NCBI RefSeq assembly: GCF_019039255.1
Contig: NZ_CP077062.1
Coordinates: 4,402,001-4,466,000 of the forward strand
Reading direction: 5' to 3'
Origin: Nocardioides panacis
Lineage (GTDB): Bacteria; Actinomycetota; Actinomycetes; Propionibacteriales; Nocardioidaceae
Length of the DNA stretch: 64,000 nucleotides
Shown here: one piece after another, positions 7,021 to 14,596 of the stretch
How the letters are laid out: the number at the start of each line of letters is the position of its first letter
How positions within the stretch are numbered: the stretch's first letter is position 1
Position numbers and translations under genes: made by a program
The notes under the pieces: model-generated
The model's database searches: none
The model's input: only the letters and a program-made list of their open reading frames with translations
Told to the model about the DNA's origin: nothing

Positions 7021-7029
7021 TCGACGATG
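7012..7029. promoter_or_regulatory. Operator of the cmtR-like/CDF operon
   Basis: CATCGCCATTCGACGATG has half-sites CATCG and CGATG spaced 8 bp, the same half-sites and spacing as the three arsR/cadI sites near 3290-3429. It overlaps the start codon of the CmtR-like regulator. Confidence 0.5.
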
Positions 7030-7062
7030 CTAGGGGGCCAGCCCGGCGACGACAACCCCGCG

Positions 7063-8715
7063 TCAGCCCACCGCCCGGGCGAGGGCCCGCCCGGCCGCGC
7101 GCCCGGAGAAGATGCAGCCGCCCAGGAACGTGCCCTCCAGCGAGTTGTAGCCGTGCACGCCGCCGCCGCCGAACCCGGCCACCTCGCCCGCGGCGTACAG
7201 GCCGGGCAGCGGCGCGCCCCCGGGCCCGAGGACCCGGGCGTCGAGGTCGGTCTCGAGTCCGCCGAGCGACTTGCGGGTCAGCACGTGCAGGCGTACGGCG
7301 ATCAGCGGACCCTTCGCGGGGTCCAGGAGCTTGTGCGGGGTGGCGACCCGGATCAGCTTGTCGCCGCGGTAGCTGCGGGCCTGCCGCATCGCGACGACCT
7401 GCAGGTCCTTGGAGAACGCGTTGTCGAGCTCGCGGTCGCGGTCCTCGACCTGCCGCCGGACGTGCGCGGCGTCGACCGGCGCCTCGGGGGTCAGGGCGTT
7501 CATCCCGGTCACCAGGTCCTCCAGGGTGTCCGCGACGACGAAGTCCTCGCCCTTGTCCTTGAACGCCTCGACGGGCCCGGTCGCGCCCTTGGAGAGCCGC
7601 TGCCGGAGCAGCTCGCGGACGCTCTTCCCGGTGAGGTCGGGGTTCTGCTCCTGGCCGGAGAGCGCGAACTCCTTCTCGATGATCGCCTGGGTGAGCACGA
7701 ACCAGGAGTGGTCGTGCCCGCTGGCCCGCAGCAGCTTCAGCGTGCCGAGGGTGTCGAAGCCGGGAAGCCCCGGCAGCGGCAGCCGGGTGCCCGAGCCGTC
7801 CAGCCACAAGGACGACGGGCCCGGCAGGATCCGGATCCCGTGCATCGGCCAGATCGGGTCCCAGTTCTTGACGCCCTCGACGTAGTGCCACATCCGGTCG
7901 CGGTTGATGTGGCTGGCGCCCGCGGTCTCGGCGATGCCGAGCATCCGGCCGTCCACGTGGGCGGGGACACCGGAGATCATCTGCTCGGGCGGGGTGCCGA
8001 GCCGCGCGGGCCAGCTGGCGCGGACCAGGTCGTGGTTGCCGCCGATGCCGCCGCTGGTGACGAGCACGGCCTGGGCGGTGAGCTCGAAGGTGCCGACCGC
8101 CTCCCGCGACGTGCTCGCCGCGCGCGGGGCGTGGTCCGGCGCCAGCACGGTCCCGCGCACGCCGGTCACGGAACCGTCGTGGACCACCAGCTCGTCGACC
8201 TGGTGCCGGAACGCGAAGGTGACCAGCCCGAGCTCGACGCCGCGCCGCACGATCCGCTCGAACGGCTCGACGATCCCGGGGCCGGTGCCCCAGGTGATGT
8301 GGAAGCGGGGCACCGAGTTCCCGTGGCCGCCGGCCAGGCCGCCGCCGCGCTCGGCCCACCCGACGACCGGGAACACCTTGTGGCCGCGCTGCTGGAGGTA
8401 GGCGCGCTTCTCCCCGGCCGCGAAGTGCACGTAGGCCTCGGCCCAGGCCCGCGGCCAGTGGTCCTCGGCCCGGTCGAACTGGGCGGAGCCCTGCCAGTCC
8501 TGCCAGGCGAGGTCGACCGAGTCCTTGATGCCCATCCGGCGCTGCTCGGGGGAGTCCACCAGGAACAGCCCGCCGAAGGACCAGAAGGCCTGGCCGCCGA
8601 GTCCCTGCTCGCCCTCCTGGTCCACGAGCACCACCGAGCGGCCGGCGTCCACCAGCTCGGCCGTCGCCACCAGCCCGGCGAGGCCGGCGCCCACCACGAT
8701 CACGTCTGCGTCCAT
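7063..8715 (-). CDS. FAD-binding dehydrogenase (KstD/flavocytochrome c-like)
   Basis: A 550-residue flavoprotein. The dinucleotide fold is at the start (VIVVGAGLAGLVATAELVDAG, ending in a VLVD acidic turn), and the C-terminal flavin-binding segment GLYAAGEVAGFGGGGVHGYN is intact. It belongs to the FAD-binding-2 group that includes 3-oxosteroid 1-dehydrogenase and fumarate reductase-like enzymes; the NCBI-style name is simply FAD-binding dehydrogenase. The substrate is unknown. The ATG at 8715 is chosen because the glycine-rich motif begins about 8 residues later, as usual; the longer upstream frame has no such homology. It appears monocistronic. Confidence 0.85.
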   Translation of the reverse strand: MDADVIVVGAGLAGLVATAELVDAGRSVVLVDQEGEQGLGGQAFWSFGGLFLVDSPEQRRMGIKDSVDLAWQDWQGSAQFDRAEDHWPRAWAEAYVHFAAGEKRAYLQQRGHKVFPVVGWAERGGGLAGGHGNSVPRFHITWGTGPGIVEPFERIVRRGVELGLVTFAFRHQVDELVVHDGSVTGVRGTVLAPDHAPRAASTSREAVGTFELTAQAVLVTSGGIGGNHDLVRASWPARLGTPPEQMISGVPAHVDGRMLGIAETAGASHINRDRMWHYVEGVKNWDPIWPMHGIRILPGPSSLWLDGSGTRLPLPGLPGFDTLGTLKLLRASGHDHSWFVLTQAIIEKEFALSGQEQNPDLTGKSVRELLRQRLSKGATGPVEAFKDKGEDFVVADTLEDLVTGMNALTPEAPVDAAHVRRQVEDRDRELDNAFSKDLQVVAMRQARSYRGDKLIRVATPHKLLDPAKGPLIAVRLHVLTRKSLGGLETDLDARVLGPGGAPLPGLYAAGEVAGFGGGGVHGYNSLEGTFLGGCIFSGRAAGRALARAVG

Positions 8716-8768
8716 GCCCGAAGCCTCGCCCACGCCGGGTGGGAACGCGGACCCGCCCCGCCGGTCGC

Positions 8769-9470
8769 TCACGCGCCGAACAGCGAGCCGACCAGGAAGG
8801 TGATCGCCATCGCGACCAGGCCCACGCCCACGTTGCGCAGGATGGCCGGCCGGGCGGGGGCGCCGCCGAGCCGGGAGCTGACCACGCCGGTGAGCACGAG
8901 GGCGGCGGTCACGGCCAGCACCGTCACGGACAGCCGCAGCGACGGCGGCGGCAGCAGGATCGCCAGCAGCGGCAGCAGGGCGCCGACCGAGAAGGCGGTC
9001 ATCGAGGACCAGGCCGCGTGGAACGGGTTGGTGCGCTCGGTGGGGTCGATCCCGAGCTCGGCCTCCGCGTGCGCGGCGAGCGCGTCGTGCTCGGTGAGCT
9101 GCCGGGCGACGTCCCGGGCCAGCTCGGGGGTCAGGCCCTTCTCGACGTAGATCGCGGTGAGCTCCTCGAGCTCGTGCTCCGGGAGGTTCGCCAGCTCCCA
9201 CTCCTCCTTGCGCAGCGCGGCGCGCTCGGTGTCGGACTGGCTGCTGACCGAGACGAACTCCCCGCCGGCCATCGACAGGGCCCCGGCGACGAGGCCGGCC
9301 AGGCCGGCGACCAGGATCGTCGGACGGTCGCTGGTGGCCCCGGCGACCCCGACGACGAGGCCCGCGGTCGACACGATGCCGTCGTTGGCGCCGAGCACCC
9401 CGGCCCGCAGCCAGTTGAGCCGGCTGGCCAGGCCCTGGGAGTGCGGCTCGTCCTGGTGTACGTCGCTCAC
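8769..9470 (-). CDS. VIT1/CCC1-family iron/manganese transporter
   Basis: A 233-residue membrane protein with the family hallmarks GVLGANDGIVSTAGLVVGVAG (TM1) and AGALSMAGGEFVSVSSQSDTE (TM2). A cytoplasmic Glu-rich helical region follows (EELTAIYVEKGLTPELAR), then three more membrane helices. In plants and yeast these proteins load Fe2+ or Mn2+ into the vacuole; in bacteria they probably export or detoxify these metals. The acidic metal-binding domain is present. The gene stands alone between the flavin dehydrogenase and the response regulator; no riboswitch or metal operator was recognised. Confidence 0.9.
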   Translation of the reverse strand: MSDVHQDEPHSQGLASRLNWLRAGVLGANDGIVSTAGLVVGVAGATSDRPTILVAGLAGLVAGALSMAGGEFVSVSSQSDTERAALRKEEWELANLPEHELEELTAIYVEKGLTPELARDVARQLTEHDALAAHAEAELGIDPTERTNPFHAAWSSMTAFSVGALLPLLAILLPPPSLRLSVTVLAVTAALVLTGVVSSRLGGAPARPAILRNVGVGLVAMAITFLVGSLFGA

Positions 9471-9521
9471 GTCCGGCTCCTCGGTGGGGTGCGCCTCAGC
9501 CTACGAGGGCGGCGAACCGGC

Positions 9522-10154
9522 TCAGAGGTCCGGGAGCAGCCCGTCGCGCACCGCGATCGAGAGCGCCTCGAGCTTGGAGTGCGCCCCGAGCTTGGCCGAG
9601 AGGTTGGCGATGTGGTTGCGCACCGTGTGCACGCTCACGCTCAGCGTGCCGGCGATCGCCGCGTTCGACAGGCCGTCGGCCAGCAGGGCGAGCACCTCGC
9701 GCTCGCGCTCGGTGAGCTCGCCGCGCGGGGTGCTGCCGCCGCGCTGCAGCCGGGGCAGCAGCCGGGCCAGCATCTCGGGCGAGATCACCGCCTCGCCGGC
9801 GGCCGCCGCCCGGACCGCCGAGGTGACCTCCTGGAGGCTGCGGGTCTTGGAGACGAAGCCGGCGGCGCCCGCCTCGATGGCGGCCACGAGCACGTGGTCG
9901 GCGGCGCTCGCGGTCAGCACCACGACCGCGACGCTCGGCCGGATCGCGCGCAGCTCGCCGATCGCCGCGACCCCGTCGCCGTCCGGGAGCCGGTGGTCGA
10001 GCAGCAGCACGTCGGGTGCGCTGGTCGCCAGCAGCCGGCGTGCCTGGGCGAGCGTCCCGGCGACCCCGACCACCGTGAGCCCTGGCTGGTCGTCCAGGAC
10101 CACGGCCAGGCTCGCGCTCAGCACCTCGTGGTCGTCCACGATCAGCACCCGCAC
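9522..10154 (-). CDS. NarL/FixJ-family response regulator
   Basis: A 210-residue regulator. The receiver domain starts VRVLIVDDHEVL with phospho-acceptor D53 in LLLDHRLPDG. The LuxR-type HTH is at the C-terminus (LTEREREVLALLADGLSNAA, then SVHTVRNHIANLSAKLGAHS). The start is uncertain: GTG 10154 gives the usual length but has no clear ribosome-binding site, and the frame stays open to 10355. It is divergent from the sensor kinase at 10348, its probable partner, with a perfect palindrome (10271-10288) between them. Confidence 0.85.
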   Translation of the reverse strand: MRVLIVDDHEVLSASLAVVLDDQPGLTVVGVAGTLAQARRLLATSAPDVLLLDHRLPDGDGVAAIGELRAIRPSVAVVVLTASAADHVLVAAIEAGAAGFVSKTRSLQEVTSAVRAAAAGEAVISPEMLARLLPRLQRGGSTPRGELTEREREVLALLADGLSNAAIAGTLSVSVHTVRNHIANLSAKLGAHSKLEALSIAVRDGLLPDL

Positions 10155-10270
10155 CGGGCGGTCGTCGGACGACCCCGGTGCGTCCGGGCGATCGGGCGAA
10201 GTGTCGATGGTCGCTGCCTCGTCTCGTCGCCGGCGCTCACAGGCCGGGTCGAGTAGAAACGCTCGCACAT

Positions 10271-10288
10271 CTAGTGCCGTCGCACTAG
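10271..10288. promoter_or_regulatory. Perfect palindrome in divergent two-component promoter
   Basis: CTAGTGC, 4 bp, GCACTAG: a perfect 7-bp inverted repeat in the gap between the NarL-type regulator and its kinase. It is a candidate binding site for the phosphorylated regulator. A TAGCGT hexamer 6 bp before the kinase ATG suggests a leaderless kinase transcript. Confidence 0.45.
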
Positions 10289-10347
10289 ACGACGCCGGTC
10301 GCCCGCGGTCCTCGCGCCGCACGGCGCTGCGGACGTAGCGTGACCGG

Positions 10348-11901
10348 ATGAGCACGCCGAGGCCCGCTCCCCGGGCCGTCGCCCTGCCCGGGCTGGTCGA
10401 GATGCTGCTCGACGCTGCCCCGATCCCGGTCGTCGCGATCGACGCGGACGGTCGGGTGACCTACGCCAACGAGTCCGTGACCGAGTCCTTCGGGTGGGAC
10501 CCCGGAGAGCTGGTCGGGCTGCCGGTGCAGACCCTGGTGCCGGCCGGCGTCGACGGGGTGGGCGACGACGGCCACGACGGCGTCGGGCTGCACAAGGACG
10601 GGACCCCGGTGGCCGTCGAGGTCACCGTGACGTCCCTGCCGGTCGGGGACCGTGGCGAGACCTGGCTGGTCGCCGGGATCGTCGACCTGTCGACCCAGCG
10701 GAGCACGGAGGGGCGCCTGCACTCGGTCGGCCGGGCGTACCTCACGCTCGCCCAGATGAACCAGGCCATCGTCCGGGCGCCCGACGAGGCCACGTTGTAC
10801 GCCGAGACCTGCCGGGTCGCGGTCGAGCAGGGCGGCTACCTCGGTGCCTGGGTGGGGGCCGCCGACGACCAGGGGCGGGTGCTCCCGCTCGCCACCGCCG
10901 GCGTGCTGGACGACTACATCGACCACCTGGAGATCACGGTGGACCCCGCGGACCCGCGCGGCCGGGGCCCGACCGCGGTCGCGCTGCGCGAGGGCCGTCC
11001 CTGCTACAGCGGCGACTTCCGCACCGACCCGGCCACCGCGCCGTGGCACGAGCTCGCCGCGCCGTACGGCATCGCGGCCTCGGCGACGCTGCCGCTGCAC
11101 CTGGCCGGTCGGCCGGTCGCCGTGCTGTCGCTGTACTCCGGGCGGTCCGGGGAGTTCGACGAGGACATGCGCGCGCTGCTCGCCCAGGTCGGCGAGAACG
11201 TCTCGTTCGCCCTGGACGGCTTCGCCGCCGCCGAGCGGCTCCGGCACGTGGCGGCGCAGCGCAGCGGGCTGCTGCACCGGCTGGTCTCGGTGCAGGAGGA
11301 CGAGCGCGCCCGGATCGCGGCCGACCTGCACGACGACGCGGTGCAGGTGCTGGCCGCCATCGACCTCCGGCTCGGGCTGCTGCGGCAGCGGCTCGAGGAG
11401 GCCGCGCCCGACCTGGTGCCCTCGGTGGAGACCATCCAGGACACCGTGACGCACGCCGTCGACGGGCTGCGCCAGCTGCTCTTCGACCTCGAGCCACCAG
11501 CCGAGCACAGCACCTGCGAGGCGGCGATCCGCGACGCGGCCGCCCACATCTTCGTCGGTCAGCCGCTCACCTGGACCCTCGACTGCGCGGACGACGTGTC
11601 CCTGCCCGAGGTGGAGCGGGCGCAGACGCTGCGGATCGTCAAGGAGGCGCTGATCAACGTCCGCAAGCACGCGCAGGCGACGCGGGTCGACATCGTGGTG
11701 CGCAGACGGGACGGAGGGGCGGAGGTCACCATCACCGACGACGGGGTGGGGGTGGACCCGGACCAGCTGGTCCCGGTGCCCGGCCACCGCGGCCTGGAGA
11801 CGATGCGGGACCGCGCCGAGATCACCGGCGGCTGGCTGCGTCTCGAGCAGCCGGCGTCCGGCGGGACGACGCTGCACTTCTGGATCCCGGGGACGTCCTA
11901 G
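10348..11901 (+). CDS. PAS-GAF sensor histidine kinase (HisKA_3 type)
   Basis: A 517-residue cytoplasmic kinase. It has a PAS domain (about residues 14-115, IDADGRVTYANESVTESFGW), a GAF domain (about 130-295, LYAETCRVAVEQGGYLGAWV), a HisKA_3 dimerisation helix with phospho-histidine H328 (RARIAADLHDDAVQ), and a HATPase domain with the N-box near LRIVKEALINVRKHAQA and the G-box ITDDGVGVDPD. There are no membrane segments, so it senses a soluble signal such as redox, gas or a small ligand. It is divergent from its probable NarL-family partner at 9522-10154. The ATG at 10348 lies 6 bp after a TAGCGT -10-like element. Confidence 0.9.
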   Translation: MSTPRPAPRAVALPGLVEMLLDAAPIPVVAIDADGRVTYANESVTESFGWDPGELVGLPVQTLVPAGVDGVGDDGHDGVGLHKDGTPVAVEVTVTSLPVGDRGETWLVAGIVDLSTQRSTEGRLHSVGRAYLTLAQMNQAIVRAPDEATLYAETCRVAVEQGGYLGAWVGAADDQGRVLPLATAGVLDDYIDHLEITVDPADPRGRGPTAVALREGRPCYSGDFRTDPATAPWHELAAPYGIAASATLPLHLAGRPVAVLSLYSGRSGEFDEDMRALLAQVGENVSFALDGFAAAERLRHVAAQRSGLLHRLVSVQEDERARIAADLHDDAVQVLAAIDLRLGLLRQRLEEAAPDLVPSVETIQDTVTHAVDGLRQLLFDLEPPAEHSTCEAAIRDAAAHIFVGQPLTWTLDCADDVSLPEVERAQTLRIVKEALINVRKHAQATRVDIVVRRRDGGAEVTITDDGVGVDPDQLVPVPGHRGLETMRDRAEITGGWLRLEQPASGGTTLHFWIPGTS

Positions 11902-11953
11902 CCGTGCCGGAGGGCTGCCCGGCGAGTTGACGCGGTCGCCACCGCCTCATATC

Positions 11954-11977
11954 GTAGTTATCTGGTAGACAAACTAC
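11954..11977. promoter_or_regulatory. Rrf2-type operator, distal copy
   Basis: Left arm GTAGTTATCT and right arm AGACAAACTAC form a near-perfect inverted repeat. Its core matches the site directly upstream of the Rrf2 gene (12127-12146) in register. It lies 174 bp upstream of that start, with no gene between. The 149 bp between the two sites is GC-rich with no convincing ORF. Confidence 0.5.
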
Positions 11978-12126
11978 GTCAGGCTGACGGGTGCGCCGGG
12001 AGCCCGGGGGCCGACCGCGAGGGCGAGCCCGTGTCCGCCTGACCCCCGATCGCGGGACCCGGTGGCGCGCACCCGCCGCCGGGTCCCGCACCCCGCGCCG
12101 GCTCGGCGCTGTCCGCACCGTTTTGT

Positions 12127-12146
12127 GTAGTTGTCTGACAGACTTA
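12127..12146. promoter_or_regulatory. Rrf2-type operator, proximal copy
   Basis: GTAGTTGTCTGACAGACTTA aligns base for base with the distal copy (GTAGTT-x-TCTG-xx-AGAC). It ends 4 bp before the ATG of the Rrf2 gene, so autoregulation is likely. Confidence 0.5.
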
Positions 12147-12150
12147 TCGC

Positions 12151-12609
12151 ATGCGAGTCTCCGCGAAGTCCGACTACGCCCTGCGGGCGCTCATCGAGCT
12201 GGCCTCCCGCAAGGACGGCGCACCGGTGAGCGCGGAGGAGCTCGGCCGGCTGCAGGAGATCCCACACGGCTTCCTCCAGGCGATCCTCGCGGACCTGCGC
12301 AGGGCCGGCGTCGTGATCAGCCAGCGCGGGCAGTCCGGCGGCTGGCGGATGGCCCGTGACGCCGGCACGGTCAGCGTCGCCGACGTGATCCGGGCCGTGG
12401 ACGGCCCCCTGGTCAGCGTCTACGGACTGCGCCCCGAGGCGGTCTCCTACAACGAGTCCGCCGAGGTGCTCCAGCACGTCTGGATCGCCGCGCGCAGCAG
12501 CCTGCGCGACGTCTTCGAGCACGTCACGATCCGGGCGCTGGCGGACGGCAAGCTGCCCAAGGCGGTCTCCTCCCGCACCGCGTCCGAGGACGCCTGGCAG
12601 CCGCACTGA
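12151..12609 (+). CDS. Rrf2-family transcriptional regulator without Fe-S cysteines
   Basis: A 152-residue winged-helix regulator with the family start MRVSAKSDYALRALIELAS and recognition helix IPHGFLQAILADLRRAGVV, followed by the Q-R-G-Q-S-G-G-W wing. The protein contains no cysteine at all, so it cannot carry the [2Fe-2S] or [4Fe-4S] cluster of IscR, NsrR or RsrR through cysteines. It belongs instead with CymR-like, cluster-free members; in Actinobacteria these often accompany sulfur-assimilation genes, but no such gene is next to it here. Start at ATG 12151. There is no Shine-Dalgarno; the operator lies immediately upstream, so the message may be leaderless. Confidence 0.88.
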   Translation: MRVSAKSDYALRALIELASRKDGAPVSAEELGRLQEIPHGFLQAILADLRRAGVVISQRGQSGGWRMARDAGTVSVADVIRAVDGPLVSVYGLRPEAVSYNESAEVLQHVWIAARSSLRDVFEHVTIRALADGKLPKAVSSRTASEDAWQPH

Positions 12610-12686
12610 CCGGGTGCGGGGCTCCGCTACGATCCCTGCTTGGTTGAGCAGACAGCCGCGCTTGAACGCCCGAGCCGAGGCTGGAT

Positions 12687-13331
12687 GTGACGACGTCGAT
12701 CCCGGGACCGCCCGGAACCTTTCGCTTCTCCCGCAGCACCCAGGCCTGGACCTGGTCCGAGCAGCTCTACACCACCTTCGGGTTCGCCCCGGGTGACGTG
12801 GTGCCCACCCGGGAGCTGGTCCTGTCGCACCAGCACTCCGAGGACCGTGGCACGGTGCAGCAGGTCCTCGACGACACCCTCGAGACCGGTCGCCCGCACT
12901 GCGTGTGGCACCGGCTCGTCGACGCGCAGGGCAGCACCCGCCAGGTCGTCACCCTGTGCGCCGGCGACTTCGCCGGCGACGGCACGCTGGTCGGCGTGAG
13001 CGGCTTCCTGGTCGACCTCACCGAGCCCGTCCGTCGTACGACGGCCCGCGAGGTGGACGAGGCGCTGGAGCTGATGGCGCAGAGCCGCCCGGCGATCGAG
13101 CAGGCCAAGGGCGCGCTGATGGTGACCTACGGGCTCGACGCCGACGAGGCGTTCCTGCTGCTGCGCCGCTACTCCCAGCAGGTCAACGTCAAGGTGCGCG
13201 ACGTGGCCCGCGCGGTCGTCGAGTCGCTGCCGGACCGCGACCTGCCGCACGTCTCCCGGGCGGTCTGGGACGCGCTGGCCGCGGGGCTGTCCGGCCCGGT
13301 GGCGGACGTCCAGGAGTCGACCGGCACCTGA
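12687..13331 (+). CDS. PAS-ANTAR RNA-binding response regulator
   Basis: A 214-residue protein. The N-terminal half is a PAS-like sensor (about residues 12-110; STQAWTWSEQLYTTFGFAPG and HRLVDAQGSTRQVVTLC). The C-terminal half is an ANTAR domain (about 130-195; SRPAIEQAKGALMVTYGLDA, then AFLLLRRYSQQVNVKVRDVA). ANTAR domains bind paired hexaloop hairpins in mRNA leaders and act as antiterminators. There is no receiver domain, so the signal enters through the PAS part. GTG start at 12687 with GAGG upstream. No partner kinase is adjacent, and no obvious target hairpin pair was recognised. Confidence 0.88.
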   Translation: MTTSIPGPPGTFRFSRSTQAWTWSEQLYTTFGFAPGDVVPTRELVLSHQHSEDRGTVQQVLDDTLETGRPHCVWHRLVDAQGSTRQVVTLCAGDFAGDGTLVGVSGFLVDLTEPVRRTTAREVDEALELMAQSRPAIEQAKGALMVTYGLDADEAFLLLRRYSQQVNVKVRDVARAVVESLPDRDLPHVSRAVWDALAAGLSGPVADVQESTGT

Positions 13332-13332
13332 G

Positions 13333-13980
13333 TCAGACGGTGGCGTGAGCGTCGACCCACTCGACGAACGCCCGCCCGGCGCGCCAGTCGTCGCGCACCC
13401 GGTCGAGCAGGTCGGCGGTGTGGATCACCGGCTCGAAGCCGTAGGACTTCCCGAACGACATCGACTTGTGCCGGAGCAGGTCGATCCGCGGGTGGTCGGC
13501 GTCGTACCCGCGCGGCGTGGTCTTCAGCGTCTCGCCGCCGAGCTCCCAGCCCTGGCGGAGCATCCGGTCGACGATCTTGCGCAGCGCGGTGCCGGTGCGG
13601 TCGTCGTCGACGGCGGCGCGGAAGGCGGCCAGCCGCGGCGAGCCGGAGTCGTAGAAGCCCACCCCGACCCGCACGCCCGGGGCTCCGACCTGGACGTACC
13701 AGCCGGTGCCCTGGCCGGCCTGGACGAAGCCGCCCTGGTGGGTCTTGTAGGGCGTCTTGTCCTTGGCGAACCGCACGTCGCGGTAGGGCCGGAACAGCTT
13801 CGCCTTGCCGAACTCCGGCTCCAGGGCCGCGACGAGCGCCGCCATCGGCGCCTTGACCGCGGTGTCGTAGGTGTCCTTGTGCGCCGTCCAGAACGACTTG
13901 GTGTTGTCCATCTCGAGGTCGTCGTAGAAGTCGAGGGCCGCGACGGGGAAGCCGTCGAACGCCGTACCGGTTGCGTCCAT
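13333..13980 (-). CDS. DUF2461 domain-containing protein
   Basis: A 215-residue cytoplasmic protein of the TIGR02453/DUF2461 family, seen in FPVAALDFYDDLEMDNTKSF, KLFRPYRDVRFAKDKTPYKT and the C-terminal region FVEWVDAHATV. Biochemical function is unknown. The ATG at 13980 is used; the frame upstream overlaps the divergent P-loop protein. The gene ends one base after the PAS-ANTAR stop, so the two are convergent with no spacer. Confidence 0.85.
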   Translation of the reverse strand: MDATGTAFDGFPVAALDFYDDLEMDNTKSFWTAHKDTYDTAVKAPMAALVAALEPEFGKAKLFRPYRDVRFAKDKTPYKTHQGGFVQAGQGTGWYVQVGAPGVRVGVGFYDSGSPRLAAFRAAVDDDRTGTALRKIVDRMLRQGWELGGETLKTTPRGYDADHPRIDLLRHKSMSFGKSYGFEPVIHTADLLDRVRDDWRAGRAFVEWVDAHATV

Positions 13981-14035
13981 GCCCGCGAGGATAGTTCGGG
14001 GTCCCGGGGGGTCCGCCTGTGCCATAGTCCCGGGC

Positions 14036-14596
14036 GTGACCGGACCCCGCCTCCTGCTGCTCAACGGTCCGCCCGGCGTCGGGAAGTCGACGATCGCGCG
14101 GCGCTACGCCGACGAGCACGCCGGGGTGCTCGCCCTCGACGCCGACCGGCTGCGGGGCCTCGTCGGCGGGTCCGCCGAGCGCTTCGAGGAGACCGGGGAG
14201 GTCGTGCGGCGGCTGGCCCTCGCGATGCTGGCCGAGCACCTGCGGGGCGGCCGCGACGTCGTGCTGCCCCAGTACCTCGGCCGGGTCTCCGAGCTCGAGC
14301 GGTTCGAGCGGGCCGCCCGCGACGCCGGCGGCGCGGTCCACCACCTGGTGCTGCTCGACGACGCGGACGCCTGCGTGCGTCGCTTCGGGTCGCGGGGCGA
14401 CCGCGAGGACGACCCCTGGCACGCGCAGGTGCGGGACGCGGTCGCGGCGTCCGGGGGCGAGGAGCTCCTGCGGGCCATGCACGCCCGGCTGCTCGACGTG
14501 CTCGCCGCGCGTCCCGCGGCGGTCGTGGTGCCGAGCCGCGAGGGCCACCCGGCCGCGACGTACGACGCGGTGTTGGCGGCCCTGGTCAGGGGATGA
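14036..14596 (+). CDS. P-loop AAA-type kinase-like protein
   Basis: A 186-residue nucleotide-binding protein. Walker A is at residues 9-16 (LNGPPGVGKST), followed by a putative substrate/Walker B region DRLRGLVGG and HHLVLLDDADACVRRF. This is the shape of small zeta-toxin/shikimate-kinase-like P-loop kinases that act on small molecules. GTG start at 14036; a longer frame from 13979 is less likely because it would overlap the divergent DUF2461 promoter. The substrate is unknown. Its end overlaps the convergent endonuclease-like gene by 11 bp. Confidence 0.78.
   Translation: MTGPRLLLLNGPPGVGKSTIARRYADEHAGVLALDADRLRGLVGGSAERFEETGEVVRRLALAMLAEHLRGGRDVVLPQYLGRVSELERFERAARDAGGAVHHLVLLDDADACVRRFGSRGDREDDPWHAQVRDAVAASGGEELLRAMHARLLDVLAARPAAVVVPSREGHPAATYDAVLAALVRG

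Noticed and set aside
11978-12126. Riboswitch between the two Rrf2 operators
   Set aside because: GC-rich with possible small hairpins, but no recognisable conserved core of a known riboswitch class.
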